A stretch of DNA of 64,000 nt from Actinomadura xylanilytica (GTDB lineage Bacteria; Actinomycetota; Actinomycetes; Streptosporangiales; Streptosporangiaceae). Under the pieces are notes generated by a model. It did no database searches, had not been told where the DNA came from, and saw only the letters and a program-made list of their open reading frames with translations. Shown here piece by piece: positions 24,029 through 31,682 of this stretch. The first letter of the stretch is position 1; each line of letters opens with the position of its first letter. The DNA lies in NCBI RefSeq assembly GCF_030283145.1, contig NZ_JASNWE010000002.1, positions 558,001 through 622,000 on the forward strand, given 5' to 3'. The translations under genes were made by a program, and so were the position numbers.

Positions 24029-26415
24029 TGGCACGCCTCACAGGTCTCGGGGTTCTCCAGCGAGCACACGACGGCGTCGGTGTCGGACGCGGCGGCGTCC
24101 GACACGGCGGCGCCGGACGCGGCGGCGCCGGCGACGGTGGTCTGCGCGATCCGCGTCGCCGGGCGGGACCGCAGGTAGTAGGTCGTCTTCAGGCCGCTGC
24201 GCCACGCGTAGGCGTACATCGAGGACAGCTTGCCGATGGTCGGCGTCTCCATGAACAGGTTGAGCGAGTGGCTCTGGTCGATGTACGGGGTGCGCCCGGC
24301 GGCCATGTCGATCAGCGCCTTCTGCGGCAGCTCCCACGCGGTCCGGTAGCGCGACCGCAGATCGTCCGGCAGGTCGGCCAGGCCCTGCACCGAGCCGTTC
24401 GCGCGCTTGATCGCCTCGCGCACCGCCGTCGTCCACAGGCCGCGGGCCTTGAGCTCGGCCACCAGGTACCCGTTGATCTGGAGGAACTCCCCCGACAGCG
24501 TCTCGCGCTTGAACAGGTTGGACACCTGCGGCTCGACGCACTCGTAGCAGCCCGCGATGGACGCGATCGTCGCGGTCGGCGCGATCGCGACGAGCAGCGA
24601 GTTGCGCAGCCCGACCTCGGCGATGCGGGCGCGCAGCGCGTCCCACTCGGCGGCGCGCGCGGGCGTCGCCTCCGGGAAGTGGTCGTGGTGCAGCCGGCCG
24701 CGCGCCGTCCGGGTCTGCGCGTAGGCGGGCAGCGGGCCCAGCTCGGCGGCGAGGTCGGCGGACGCGCCGTAGGCGGCGAGCGCGATCTCCTCGGCGATGC
24801 GGGTGGACAGCTCGCGGGCCTCGGCGGAGTCGAACGCCAGCCGCAGCGTGAAGAACACGTCGGCCAGGCCCATCGCGCCGAGCCCGACCGGCCGCCACTT
24901 GCCGTTGGCGCCCTCGGCCTCGCCGGTCGGGTAGAAGCCGCGGTCGATCGTCCGGTCCAGGAAGCGGACGGCCGTGCGGACCGTCCGGCGCAGGCGCGGC
25001 CAGTCCATGCCGTCCGGGCCGACGTGCGCGGCGAGGTTGACCGAGCCGAGGTTGCACACGGCGGTCTCGCCGTCGCTGGTCACCTCGATGATCTCGGTGC
25101 ACAGGTTGGACAGGTGCACCGTGTTGCCCGGTTCGGCGGTCTGGTTGCAGGACCGGTTGGAGGCGTCCTTGAACGTCATCCAGCCGTTGCCGGTCTCGGC
25201 GAGCGTCCGCATCATCCGCGCGTACAGCCGCCGCGCCTGGACCTGCCGGACGTACCGGCCGTCCGCCTCGGCCCGCCGGTACGCGGCGTCGAACTCCTCG
25301 CCCCACAGGTCGGCGAGCTCGGGGACCTCCTTGGGGTCGAACAGCGACCACGCCGCGTCGGCCTCGACCCGCCGCATGAACTCGTCCGGGATCCAGTTGG
25401 CCAGGTTGAGGTTGTGGGTGCGGCGCGCCTCCTCGCCGGTGTTGTCGCGCAGCTCCAGGAACTCCTCGACGTCGGCGTGCCACGGCTCCAGGTAGACGCA
25501 CGCCGCGCCCTTGCGGCGGCCCCCCTGGTTGACGGCGGCGACGGACGAGTCGAGCGTGCGCAGCCACGGCACGATGCCGTTGGAGTGCCCGTTGGTGCCC
25601 CGGATCAGCGATCCCCGCGAGCGCACCTTCGTCCACGAGATGCCGATGCCGCCCGCGTACTTGCTGAGCCGCGCCACCTGCGCGTACCGCTCGTAGATCG
25701 ACTCCAGCTCGTCGCGCGGCGAGTCGAGCAGGAAGCAGGACGAGAGCTGCGGGCGGCGCGCGGCGGAGTTGAACAGCGTCGGGGAGCTCGGCAGGTACGA
25801 CAGCGTGCTGAGCAGCCCGTACAGCTCGGCGGCGTCGTCCACGGTGTCGGACAGCCCGGTCGCCACGCGCAGCAGGAAGTACTGCGGGCGTTCGAGCACC
25901 CGCCGGGTCTCGGGGTGCCGCAGCAGGTAGCGGTCGTAGAGCGTGCGCATCCCGAAGTACTCGAAGCGGTCGTCGGCCGTCTCGTCGATCAGGGCGTCCA
26001 GCGCGGCGGCGTTGGCGGCGACGAACGCGGCGGGCGCGTCGGCGAGCAGCCCGGCGGCGTGCGAGGCGGCGATCGATCCGGCGAACGTCGCGACCCCCTC
26101 GGCGGCGGCCTCGTCGGCGATGTGCGCGCCGAGCAGCCGGGCGGCGACCTTGGAGTAGGCGGGCTCGGCGGCGACCAGCGCGGCGGCCTCGCCGATCGCC
26201 AGCTCGCGCAGCCCCGCCGCGCCGACGCCGTTCCCGGACCGGACGGCGGCCAGGACGCGGCGCGGGTCGGCGCCCGGCAGCCCGGCGCAGGCGCCCTCGA
26301 CCTGCGCGGCCAGCGCCTCGCCCGCCGTCCCGTCCGCGGGTGCGGTCGCGGGCGTGCCCGCCGGTGCGGCGCCGGCGTGGCGCGCCCCAGGCGTCGCGAT
26401 CATTTCCTGTGTCAC
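24025..26415 (-). CDS. nrdA: Ribonucleoside-diphosphate reductase alpha subunit (class Ia, R1)
   Basis: A 796-aa catalytic subunit. Active-site features are present: RPQLSSCFLLDSPRDELES (first redox Cys), HLSNLCTEIIEV (N-x-C-x-E with the thiyl Cys), AVCNLGSVNLAAHV (partner Cys region), ATIASIAGCYECVEPQ, and a C-terminal ETCEACQ with the CxxC pair regenerated by thioredoxin. The N-terminal 100 residues lack a clear ATP-cone glycine-rich beta cap, so overall activity control may be altered. Start: GTG 26415 with AGGGGA eight bases upstream. A longer in-frame start at 26520 would lie next to the cobalamin riboswitch and is rejected. Expression should be shut down by B12 so that the class II enzyme takes over. 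Confidence 0.93.
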   Translation of the reverse strand: MTQEMIATPGARHAGAAPAGTPATAPADGTAGEALAAQVEGACAGLPGADPRRVLAAVRSGNGVGAAGLRELAIGEAAALVAAEPAYSKVAARLLGAHIADEAAAEGVATFAGSIAASHAAGLLADAPAAFVAANAAALDALIDETADDRFEYFGMRTLYDRYLLRHPETRRVLERPQYFLLRVATGLSDTVDDAAELYGLLSTLSYLPSSPTLFNSAARRPQLSSCFLLDSPRDELESIYERYAQVARLSKYAGGIGISWTKVRSRGSLIRGTNGHSNGIVPWLRTLDSSVAAVNQGGRRKGAACVYLEPWHADVEEFLELRDNTGEEARRTHNLNLANWIPDEFMRRVEADAAWSLFDPKEVPELADLWGEEFDAAYRRAEADGRYVRQVQARRLYARMMRTLAETGNGWMTFKDASNRSCNQTAEPGNTVHLSNLCTEIIEVTSDGETAVCNLGSVNLAAHVGPDGMDWPRLRRTVRTAVRFLDRTIDRGFYPTGEAEGANGKWRPVGLGAMGLADVFFTLRLAFDSAEARELSTRIAEEIALAAYGASADLAAELGPLPAYAQTRTARGRLHHDHFPEATPARAAEWDALRARIAEVGLRNSLLVAIAPTATIASIAGCYECVEPQVSNLFKRETLSGEFLQINGYLVAELKARGLWTTAVREAIKRANGSVQGLADLPDDLRSRYRTAWELPQKALIDMAAGRTPYIDQSHSLNLFMETPTIGKLSSMYAYAWRSGLKTTYYLRSRPATRIAQTTVAGAAASGAAVSDAAASDTDAVVCSLENPETCEACQ

Positions 26416-26462
26416 GTGCTCAATCCCCTCGCGAGCTCGCTCCACCGGGGCACGCGAACGAG

Positions 26463-26481
26463 GCGCGGCGGTACGCCGCGC
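26463..26481 (-). other. Stem-loop in the nrdAB leader
   Basis: Eight-base perfect arms (GCGCGGCG / CGCCGCGC) around a 3-base loop, between the riboswitch core and the nrdA ribosome site. A palindromic GCGAGCTCGC lies closer to the start. Such structures could form the expression platform of the riboswitch, but I cannot tell whether control is by termination or by ribosome-site masking. Confidence 0.45.
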
Positions 26482-26523
26482 ACCCGCCCAGCGGCCCTCC
26501 CGCGGAGCCTGGACGTTCAACGT

Positions 26524-26726
26524 GCGGGCAGGTCTTCGGACTCGCGGGCGACGCGCCTCTGGACGAGACGCGGGCTACTGACCGTCGCTTCCCGGTCCGC
26601 CGGGCGGACCAGTGCTCGATGACGGCGGTCGTTCCCGCTCACCGCTGCGGGGCAGTCCCGGATTCACACCGGGTTCCCTCTTGCGACGCCCCCGCCGAAC
26701 CGCGGCAGGGGCGAACCAGCACGAGG
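26524..26726 (-). promoter_or_regulatory. Cobalamin (adenosylcobalamin) riboswitch upstream of nrdAB
   Basis: Read on the minus strand, the conserved B12 element is plain. AAGAGGGAACCCGGTGTGAA is followed by TCCGGGACTGCCCCGCAG, the conserved core with the B12 box, then a long P-region and the 3' signature GAGTCCGAAGACCTGCC at 26543-26527, which closes the aptamer. A GC-rich P2-type hairpin precedes the core. In streptomycetes the class Ia nrdABS operon is repressed by B12 through such a riboswitch, so the same logic is expected here. About 110 bases separate the aptamer from the nrdA start. Confidence 0.93.
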
Positions 26727-26730
26727 CCCG

Positions 26731-26777
26731 ACCCTACATCTAGTCGGCCACCACTGCGCCACCCCAAGATGTAGGGC
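26731..26777. promoter_or_regulatory. Tandem NrdR boxes over the nrdAB promoter
   Basis: Two 16-bp imperfect palindromes, ACCCTACATCTAGTCG (26731-26746) and CCCCAAGATGTAGGGC (26762-26777), share the CTACATCT core in opposite orientation. Their centres are exactly 31 bp apart, three helical turns, which is the usual arrangement for cooperative binding by NrdR, the ATP/dATP-sensing repressor of ribonucleotide reductase genes. On the minus strand TTGGGG and TAGATG within the two boxes could be the -35 and -10, 19 bases apart. The boxes also lie between nrdA and the divergent gene at 26843. Confidence 0.7.
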
Positions 26778-26842
26778 GTGTCACACGATCCGCTGGGGGG
26801 TGGATGACGACCCGCGGACCAGGGTGGGACGATGGGCACGCC

Positions 26843-27442
26843 ATGTCCCCGCCTCCCCCGCATCCGCTGTTCCGCACCTCCCGGGCGGTCGTCTTCGCCA
26901 CCGTGTGCGTCACTCTGGCGACCGCCGGGCACGCCCTGGCGTCCCCGGCGGCGGTCCCCGGCTGGGCCGTCGCGTCCGGTTTCGGCGCGGTGCTGGCGGT
27001 CACACTGGCGCTGGCCGGGCACGAACGCTCGCTGCCCACGCTCGCGGGCGGGCTGCTCGGCGGACAGTTCGCGCTGCACACGCTCTTCGCGAGCGCCTGC
27101 GCGCCCGGGATGGCCGAGCACCATCCCGCGCCCGTGTCCGGCGGCGGCCATGGCTCGGGCGCCGCGATGACGCTGGCGCACGTCGCGGCGGCACTGCTGT
27201 CGGCGTGGTGGCTGCGGCGCGGCGAGCGGGCCGCATGGTCGCTGGCCAGGCGGGTCTCGGCGATGGCCGACCGACCTATCCGGCTGCTGCTCGCCCTCCT
27301 CGCGGTCGAACCCGCCACCCCTCCGGCGCGTACACCGGTCGCACCCGCGGCGGACGCCCCGCGTCCCACCGTCCGGGTGCTCCGGCATCTCGTCGTCCGG
27401 CGGGGGCCGCCCGCCCGTTCGAGAGCGCTCGCCCTCATCTGA
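26843..27442 (+). CDS. Integral membrane protein of the YcnI/CopC gene neighbourhood
   Basis: A 199-aa protein with about four hydrophobic segments: AVVFATVCVTLATAGHALAS, WAVASGFGAVLAVTLALAG, LAGGLLGGQFALHTLFASAC and MTLAHVAAALLSAWWLRRG. A His-rich loop between the third and fourth segments reads CAPGMAEHHPAPVSGGGHGS, which could bind copper. The tail is cytoplasmic and Arg/Pro-rich. It has no enzymatic motif. The next two genes encode YcnI-like and CopC-like copper proteins, so a role in copper handling is inferred. ATG 26843 is chosen over an in-frame start at 26804 because it directly precedes the first hydrophobic region; neither has a strong ribosome site. Confidence 0.7.
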   Translation: MSPPPPHPLFRTSRAVVFATVCVTLATAGHALASPAAVPGWAVASGFGAVLAVTLALAGHERSLPTLAGGLLGGQFALHTLFASACAPGMAEHHPAPVSGGGHGSGAAMTLAHVAAALLSAWWLRRGERAAWSLARRVSAMADRPIRLLLALLAVEPATPPARTPVAPAADAPRPTVRVLRHLVVRRGPPARSRALALI

Positions 27443-27521
27443 CCCGCGAGCGCCGTACGTCACCGGACGCCGGTCCCCGGCGCATCCGGCCCTTCCCGTA
27501 CGTCTCGAACGGAGTTCCGTC

Positions 27522-28280
27522 ATGAGCGCCATCCAGCGCGCCCGCGTCCAGGCCCGCACCCGCACCCGCGTCCACGTCCACGCCCGCCGCCTCGCCGCGG
27601 CAGGCGTCCTCACCGCGATCTCGGTCGCCGGCCTCGCGACCGCCGCGTCCGCCCACGTCACCGTCAACCCCGGGACCGCCGAGCAGGGCGGCTACACCAA
27701 GGTGTCCTTCCGGGTCCCGAACGAGCGGGACGACGCGGGCACCACCAAGGTGCGGGTGGACCTGCCCGCCGACCACCCGCTCGCCTCGGTGTCGGTCCGG
27801 CCGGTGCCCGGCTGGACGGTCAAGGTCGACAAGAGCAGGCTGCCGACGCCGGTGCAGACCGAGGGCGGCGAGCTGACCGAGGCCGTCACCCGGATCACCT
27901 GGACCGGCGGCCGGATCGAGGCCGGCCAGTTCCAGGAGTTCGACGTCTCGATGGGGCCGATCCCGACCGGCATCGACCGGCTGGTGTTCAAGACCGAGCA
28001 GACCTACTCCGGCGGCGAGGTCGTCAAGTGGGACCAGAACCAGGTCGACGGGCAGGACGAGCCCGAGCACCCGGCCCCGGTGCTCAGGCTGACCCCCAAG
28101 GGCGCGACCGCCGTCGCCGAGGCCGGACCGGCCGACAAGGCGAAGGCCGGCGCGCCGTCCGGCGGCGGCGAGGACGACGGGACGGCCCGCCTGCTGGGCG
28201 GGCTCGGCCTCGCCGCCGGGGTGATCGGCATCGCGGCCGGCGGCCTCGGCCTCGCGCGGAACCGACGGAGCCGGTCGTGA
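27522..28280 (+). CDS. YcnI-like copper-binding protein (DUF1775)
   Basis: A 252-aa exported, membrane-anchored protein. A basic N-region and hydrophobic stretch end at TAASA, leaving a mature N-terminus HVTVNPGTAEQGGYTKVSFR. The N-terminal His after signal cleavage binds Cu(II) in characterised YcnI proteins. The DUF1775 core follows (VPGWTVKVDK; ITWTGGRIEAGQFQEFDVSM), with Trp residues near the metal site. A linker rich in Ala/Gly and a C-terminal helix (LGGLGLAAGVIGIAAGGLGL) with RNRRSRS anchor it outside the cell. It is translationally coupled to copC by GTGA. Likely copper chaperoning at the cell surface. Confidence 0.9.
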   Translation: MSAIQRARVQARTRTRVHVHARRLAAAGVLTAISVAGLATAASAHVTVNPGTAEQGGYTKVSFRVPNERDDAGTTKVRVDLPADHPLASVSVRPVPGWTVKVDKSRLPTPVQTEGGELTEAVTRITWTGGRIEAGQFQEFDVSMGPIPTGIDRLVFKTEQTYSGGEVVKWDQNQVDGQDEPEHPAPVLRLTPKGATAVAEAGPADKAKAGAPSGGGEDDGTARLLGGLGLAAGVIGIAAGGLGLARNRRSRS

Positions 28281-28864
28281 GGCGGCCCGCCGCCGCACCC
28301 CTCCCGGCCGTCACTGCACTGGTCTTCACCGCACTGGCCTCCACGGTGCTGGCCTCCACGGTGCTGACACTCGTCGCCGCGCCTCCGGCGTCGGCGCACA
28401 CCACGCTCAGGTCGTCCACCCCGGCGCCGGGGTCCACGGCCCGCGCACCGTCCTCCATCGAGCTCACCTATGCCGATCCGGTGATGGTTCCGAAGGTGGT
28501 GCTGTCGGACACGAACGGCGGGCAGCACGCAGCGGGGCCCGCGCGTGCGGTCGACAACAAGGTCACGCAGGCGGTGGACGGGACGCTGCCGAACGGCGTC
28601 TACACCGTCGGCTGGCGCGTGGTCTCCGTTGACGGCCACCCGGTGACGGGCAGCTACACCTTCACGGTGCGGGGCTCGACATCGGCGACGTCCGCGAAGA
28701 CCGACGCCCCAACCTCGGCACCGGCCTCCGCTTCCGCCTCTGCCGGTCCCGCCGCGGGCGCTCCGGAGGGGTCCGGCGGCTCGTCGGGGTGGCTGTGGAT
28801 CGGGCTGGTCGCAGCGGTCGTCGTGCTCGCGGCCGGCGGGGTCGCCCTCGTGCGGAGGCGCTGA
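28277..28864 (+). CDS. copC: CopC-like copper resistance/transport protein
   Basis: A 195-aa exported protein. The signal peptide ends APPASA with mature start HTTLRSSTPAPGSTARAPSS, the CopC N-terminal His that binds Cu(II). The core has ELTYADPVMVPKVVLSD, LPNGVYTVGWRVVSVDGHPV and GSYTFTVRG, the conserved VVSxDGHPVxG motif contributing further His and Asp ligands. A Ser/Ala-rich linker and a C-terminal helix ending VRRR form a membrane anchor, usual in actinobacteria. The GTG start overlaps the YcnI stop. No CopD domain is fused or adjacent, so copper is probably handed to an unlinked importer or enzyme. Confidence 0.92.
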   Translation: MRRPAAAPLPAVTALVFTALASTVLASTVLTLVAAPPASAHTTLRSSTPAPGSTARAPSSIELTYADPVMVPKVVLSDTNGGQHAAGPARAVDNKVTQAVDGTLPNGVYTVGWRVVSVDGHPVTGSYTFTVRGSTSATSAKTDAPTSAPASASASAGPAAGAPEGSGGSSGWLWIGLVAAVVVLAAGGVALVRRR

Positions 28865-28891
28865 CCCGGAGGCGCCGACCCGGCCTCGTCC

Positions 28892-28938
28892 CAGAGCCCT
28901 CCGCCCGCACGGCCTCACCGTGCGGGCGGAGGGCTCTG
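28892..28938 (+). terminator. Strong stem-loop terminator after copC
   Basis: A perfect 21-base-pair inverted repeat (28892-28912 with 28918-28938) around a 5-base loop CCTCA, 28 bases after the copC stop. There is no long U-run, as is usual in high-GC actinomycetes. Confidence 0.9.
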
Positions 28939-29204
28939 TCATGCCTTTCCGGGTCATGCCGTTCCGGGGACCGCCGCGAGGGGCCCCGCGAAATCGGAAA
29001 TCAAAGGGCAAAGCGTTTTGCGCGCGCGCGATTTTATCACGGCAAAAGCGAGACCTTGCCGGCGCTGTACATCACATATGAATAACTATTTGTGGCACGG
29101 AGAAGTTGCAGATTCCGTGCGCGAATCCAGGTCGGGCCGGACCCGCCGGCGCGAGCCGGGCGGATCCGCCCGCCCGTATGAAACACGACAATAGGAGAGA
29201 GAAC
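28939..29204 (+). promoter_or_regulatory. AT-rich promoter region with operator-like palindrome (29008-29021)
   Basis: About 265 bp with no gene, of unusually high A/T content from 28990 to 29100. It contains the palindrome GCAAAGCGTTTTGC (29008-29021; arms GCAAA/TTTGC, LacI-family-like in form), an alternating GC run just after it, and a possible promoter TTGCCG (29056) with TGAATA (29079) at a 17-base gap. It precedes the PEP-mutase-family gene, whose AGGAGAGAGAAC ribosome site ends the region. The operator call is inference. Confidence 0.45.
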
Positions 29205-30089
29205 GTGAATTACGGAGACGAGCTACGACGCGAGATCCTGTCGGACGGAGTCACCCCGCTCATCGGAGTGTTCGACATGTTCTCCGCCTCCGTCGCCGCA
29301 AAGCACTATAACGGCCTGTTCGTGTCCGGATTCGGATTCGCGGCGTCCCACTACGGCCTGCCCGACATCGGGTTCATCGCCTGGCCCGACATGGTGGCGT
29401 TCGTCCAGCGGCTCCGGCTCGCCTTCCCGGCCCAGCACCTGCTCGTCGACATCGACGACGGCTACGTCGACCCGGAGGTCGCCTGCCACGTCGTCGACCA
29501 GCTCGAGCTGACCGGCGCCTCCGGCGTCATCCTGGAGGACCAGCAGCGCCCGCGCCGCTGCGGGCACGTGGACGGCAAGCGGCTCCTCCCGCTGGAGGAG
29601 TACCTCGACAAGCTCGACATGGTGCTGCGCACCCGCCGGGACCTGGTGGTGGTGGCCCGCACCGACGCGAGCGACGAGGACGAGATCCTGCGCCGCGCGG
29701 CGGCGCTGGCCGAGACCGACGCCGACGTCGTCCTGGTCGACGGCGTCCGCAGCATCGACTGGATCCACAAGGTGCGGGCCGTGATCGGCGACAAGCCGCT
29801 GCTGTTCAACCAGATCGCGGGCGGCAGGTCGCCGCGCATCTCGCTGCCGGAGTTGACCGCCCTGGGGGTCGATGTGGCCATTTACAGCACGCCCTGCCTG
29901 TTCGCCGCGCAGACCGCGATGGAGGAGGCGATGCGGGGACTCAAGGCCGCCGAGGGCCGGCTTCCCGAAATGACCGGGCGCAGCGTCGGCGTCAAGGAGT
30001 CGATCGCACTGCTGGAGCAGAACATCAGCAGAAACCACCCCAAGCCCGAACGGGAACCCGTGCGGGTACTGGCCGATTCCCTGGCGTAG
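29205..30089 (+). CDS. Isocitrate lyase / PEP phosphonomutase superfamily enzyme
   Basis: A 294-aa TIM-barrel enzyme. After GVFDMFSASVAAKHYNGLFV come the Mg-binding acidic loop VDIDDGYVDPEVACHVV, the gating-loop motif LEDQQRPRRCGHVDGK and VVVARTDASDEDEILRRA. The RRCGH sequence resembles the KRCGH of methylisocitrate lyase (catalytic Cys) rather than the EDKxxPK of PEP mutase, so C-C lyase chemistry on a 2-hydroxy or 2-oxo diacid is more likely than phosphonate formation. GTG 29205 is chosen for its AGGAGAGAGAAC leader. It is the first gene of a likely operon with an SBF transporter and a secreted protein. The substrate is not identifiable. Confidence 0.85.
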   Translation: MNYGDELRREILSDGVTPLIGVFDMFSASVAAKHYNGLFVSGFGFAASHYGLPDIGFIAWPDMVAFVQRLRLAFPAQHLLVDIDDGYVDPEVACHVVDQLELTGASGVILEDQQRPRRCGHVDGKRLLPLEEYLDKLDMVLRTRRDLVVVARTDASDEDEILRRAAALAETDADVVLVDGVRSIDWIHKVRAVIGDKPLLFNQIAGGRSPRISLPELTALGVDVAIYSTPCLFAAQTAMEEAMRGLKAAEGRLPEMTGRSVGVKESIALLEQNISRNHPKPEREPVRVLADSLA

Positions 30090-30143
30090 TTCCCTTTCTT
30101 CCGGATCGATGGCGGCAGGACGAGGTTGGGAGCAAGAAGAGAA

Positions 30144-31157
30144 ATGCGTGTCGTCTCCGCGGCATTGGCGCGGCTGCACATCGATCCCTACATCGCGGCG
30201 ATTCTCTGCACCGTGGGAATCGCCGCGATGTGGCCCGCCCGCGGTGGCGTGACCGGGGTCCTGGACCTCGCGGGCACCATCGCGATCACCCTGTTGTTCT
30301 TCTTCTACGGCGCGCGGCTGTCGACAACCGAGGCGCTGAGCGGGCTGCGGCACTGGCGGCTGCACGCGGCCATCTCGTTCGTCACCTTCGCGGTGTTCCC
30401 GGTGCTGGCCCTCACCTGCGCGGTGCTGGTGCCGGAGGTGCTGGACGAGCCGCTGTACGCGGGCGTGGTGTTCCTGTGCGTGCTGCCGTCCACCGTGCAG
30501 TCGTCGATCACGCTCACCTCCATCGCGAAGGGGAACGAGGCGGGCGCGATCTGTAGCGCCTCGCTCTCCAACCTCGTCGGGGTGGTGCTCACGCCGGTGC
30601 TGGTCGCGGTGCTGATCTCGGCGGGCGACGGCGGGTTCTCGCTCGCCTCGGTCGGCGACATCATGGTCCGCCTGCTGCTGCCGTTCCTGGCCGGGCAGGC
30701 CGCCCAGCGCTGGATCGGCGACCGAGTCCGGGCCCGGCGCGGGCTCCTGGGCCTCTACGACCGGGGCGTCATCCTGCTGGTGGTGTACACGGCCTTCAGC
30801 CAGGGCGTCGTCAGCGGGGTGTGGAGCGGGCTGGCGGTCCGGCAGCTCGTGCTGCTCGCCCTGGTCATCGCCGGCCTGCTGGCCCTGGCGCTCGGCATCG
30901 CCGCGCTGCTCGCGCGGGCCTTCGGCTTCTCGCGGGCGGACCGCGTCGCGATCCTGTTCTGCGGCTCGCAGAAGAGCCTGGCCAGCGGGCTACCGATGGC
31001 GACCGTGCTGTTCGCGGGCGCGGCCGTCAGCACCACCGTCCTGCCCCTAATGCTCTACCACCAGTTCCAGCTACTGGTGTGCTCGTGGCTCGCGCAGCGC
31101 TTCGCCAAGCGGCAGGAGCCGCGGCCGGTTCCCGAGCCCGCGCACGCCACCGCCTGA
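30144..31157 (+). CDS. SBF-like (bile acid:sodium symporter family) transporter
   Basis: A 337-aa membrane protein with nine to ten hydrophobic segments, of the SBF-like/DUF4137 branch of the bile-acid:Na+ symporter superfamily. Signature stretches are LLFFFYGARLSTTEALSGLR, LCVLPSTVQSSITLTSIAKG and AILFCGSQKSLASGLPMATV; the discontinuous-helix motifs PSTVQSS and GSQKSL are conserved in that family. It likely moves an organic anion with Na+. The ATG at 30144 follows AAGAAGAG; a TTG at 30126 is the longer alternative. It lies 54 bases after the lyase-like gene, so uptake of that enzyme's substrate or export of its product is a reasonable inference. Confidence 0.88.
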   Translation: MRVVSAALARLHIDPYIAAILCTVGIAAMWPARGGVTGVLDLAGTIAITLLFFFYGARLSTTEALSGLRHWRLHAAISFVTFAVFPVLALTCAVLVPEVLDEPLYAGVVFLCVLPSTVQSSITLTSIAKGNEAGAICSASLSNLVGVVLTPVLVAVLISAGDGGFSLASVGDIMVRLLLPFLAGQAAQRWIGDRVRARRGLLGLYDRGVILLVVYTAFSQGVVSGVWSGLAVRQLVLLALVIAGLLALALGIAALLARAFGFSRADRVAILFCGSQKSLASGLPMATVLFAGAAVSTTVLPLMLYHQFQLLVCSWLAQRFAKRQEPRPVPEPAHATA

Positions 31158-31195
31158 CCCATCACCCACGACCGACCGAGAGGACGAGAACAACC

Positions 31196-31531
31196 ATGCG
31201 CCTTTTCGCCAAGGCCCTCGTGTACGCCATCGTCACCTGCCTCTGCACGCTCACCTGCGCGGGCACGGCATCGGCGGCATCGGCTCCCGCACCGCTCATC
31301 GGCTCCGTCAACGTCGACTTCGGCAACAGCGGCGAGGACTCCGGCAACGACAGCGCCCTGGAGATCGACCGGTCGCTCAACCTCGCCGAGGGGAACGGCA
31401 GCCCCGGCAGCGACATCATCAACGAGGTCACCGGCGCCGGGAACGGCAACGGCACCGGCACCGTGACCGGGAAGGGCGTCGGCTCCGGCGACACCGTCGC
31501 CACCGCTCCCAACGAGGTGGACGACGAGTGA
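31196..31531 (+). CDS. Small secreted acidic protein of unknown function
   Basis: A 111-aa protein with a clear Sec signal (MRLFAKALVYAIVTCLCTLT ending GTASA-A). The mature 80 residues are acidic and rich in Gly, Asn, Ser and Asp, in loose repeats such as GNSGEDSGNDS and GAGNGNGTGTVTGKG. It has no cysteine after cleavage, no anchor and no recognised domain. GAGAGGACG lies upstream of the ATG at 31196. It is 38 bases downstream of the SBF transporter and probably co-transcribed. The composition suggests a disordered, possibly Ca2+-binding or matrix-associated peptide; function unknown. Confidence 0.72.
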   Translation: MRLFAKALVYAIVTCLCTLTCAGTASAASAPAPLIGSVNVDFGNSGEDSGNDSALEIDRSLNLAEGNGSPGSDIINEVTGAGNGNGTGTVTGKGVGSGDTVATAPNEVDDE

Positions 31532-31556
31532 CCGGGTCCTCGGAGAGCTAGCCGGC

Positions 31557-31590
31557 GGACGCCGGCCGGTCACCGCACCGGCCGGCGTCC
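31557..31590 (+). terminator. Stem-loop terminator after the secreted-protein gene
   Basis: Perfect 14-base arms (31557-31570 and 31577-31590) around a 6-base loop CACCGC, followed by CCTTTCCCC. It lies 25 bases after the stop of the small secreted protein and closes the three-gene unit. Confidence 0.88.
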
Positions 31591-31682
31591 CCTTTCCCCG
31601 CCGGCGTCCCCCGTCCCGGCCGGCGGCATGCAGAAGAAGCCTCACGCCGCATGCATTTATCGCGACCTGGGACGATGGCGAC

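Noticed and set aside
29016..29032. The alternating GC run (GCGCGCGCGC) as a Z-DNA or phase-variable tract
   Set aside because: It is too short and outside a coding frame; such runs are common by chance at this base composition.
29106..29204. A longer start for the lyase-like gene at 29106 or ATG 29178
   Set aside because: The AGGAGAGAGAAC ribosome site lies directly before GTG 29205, and the enzyme family begins there.
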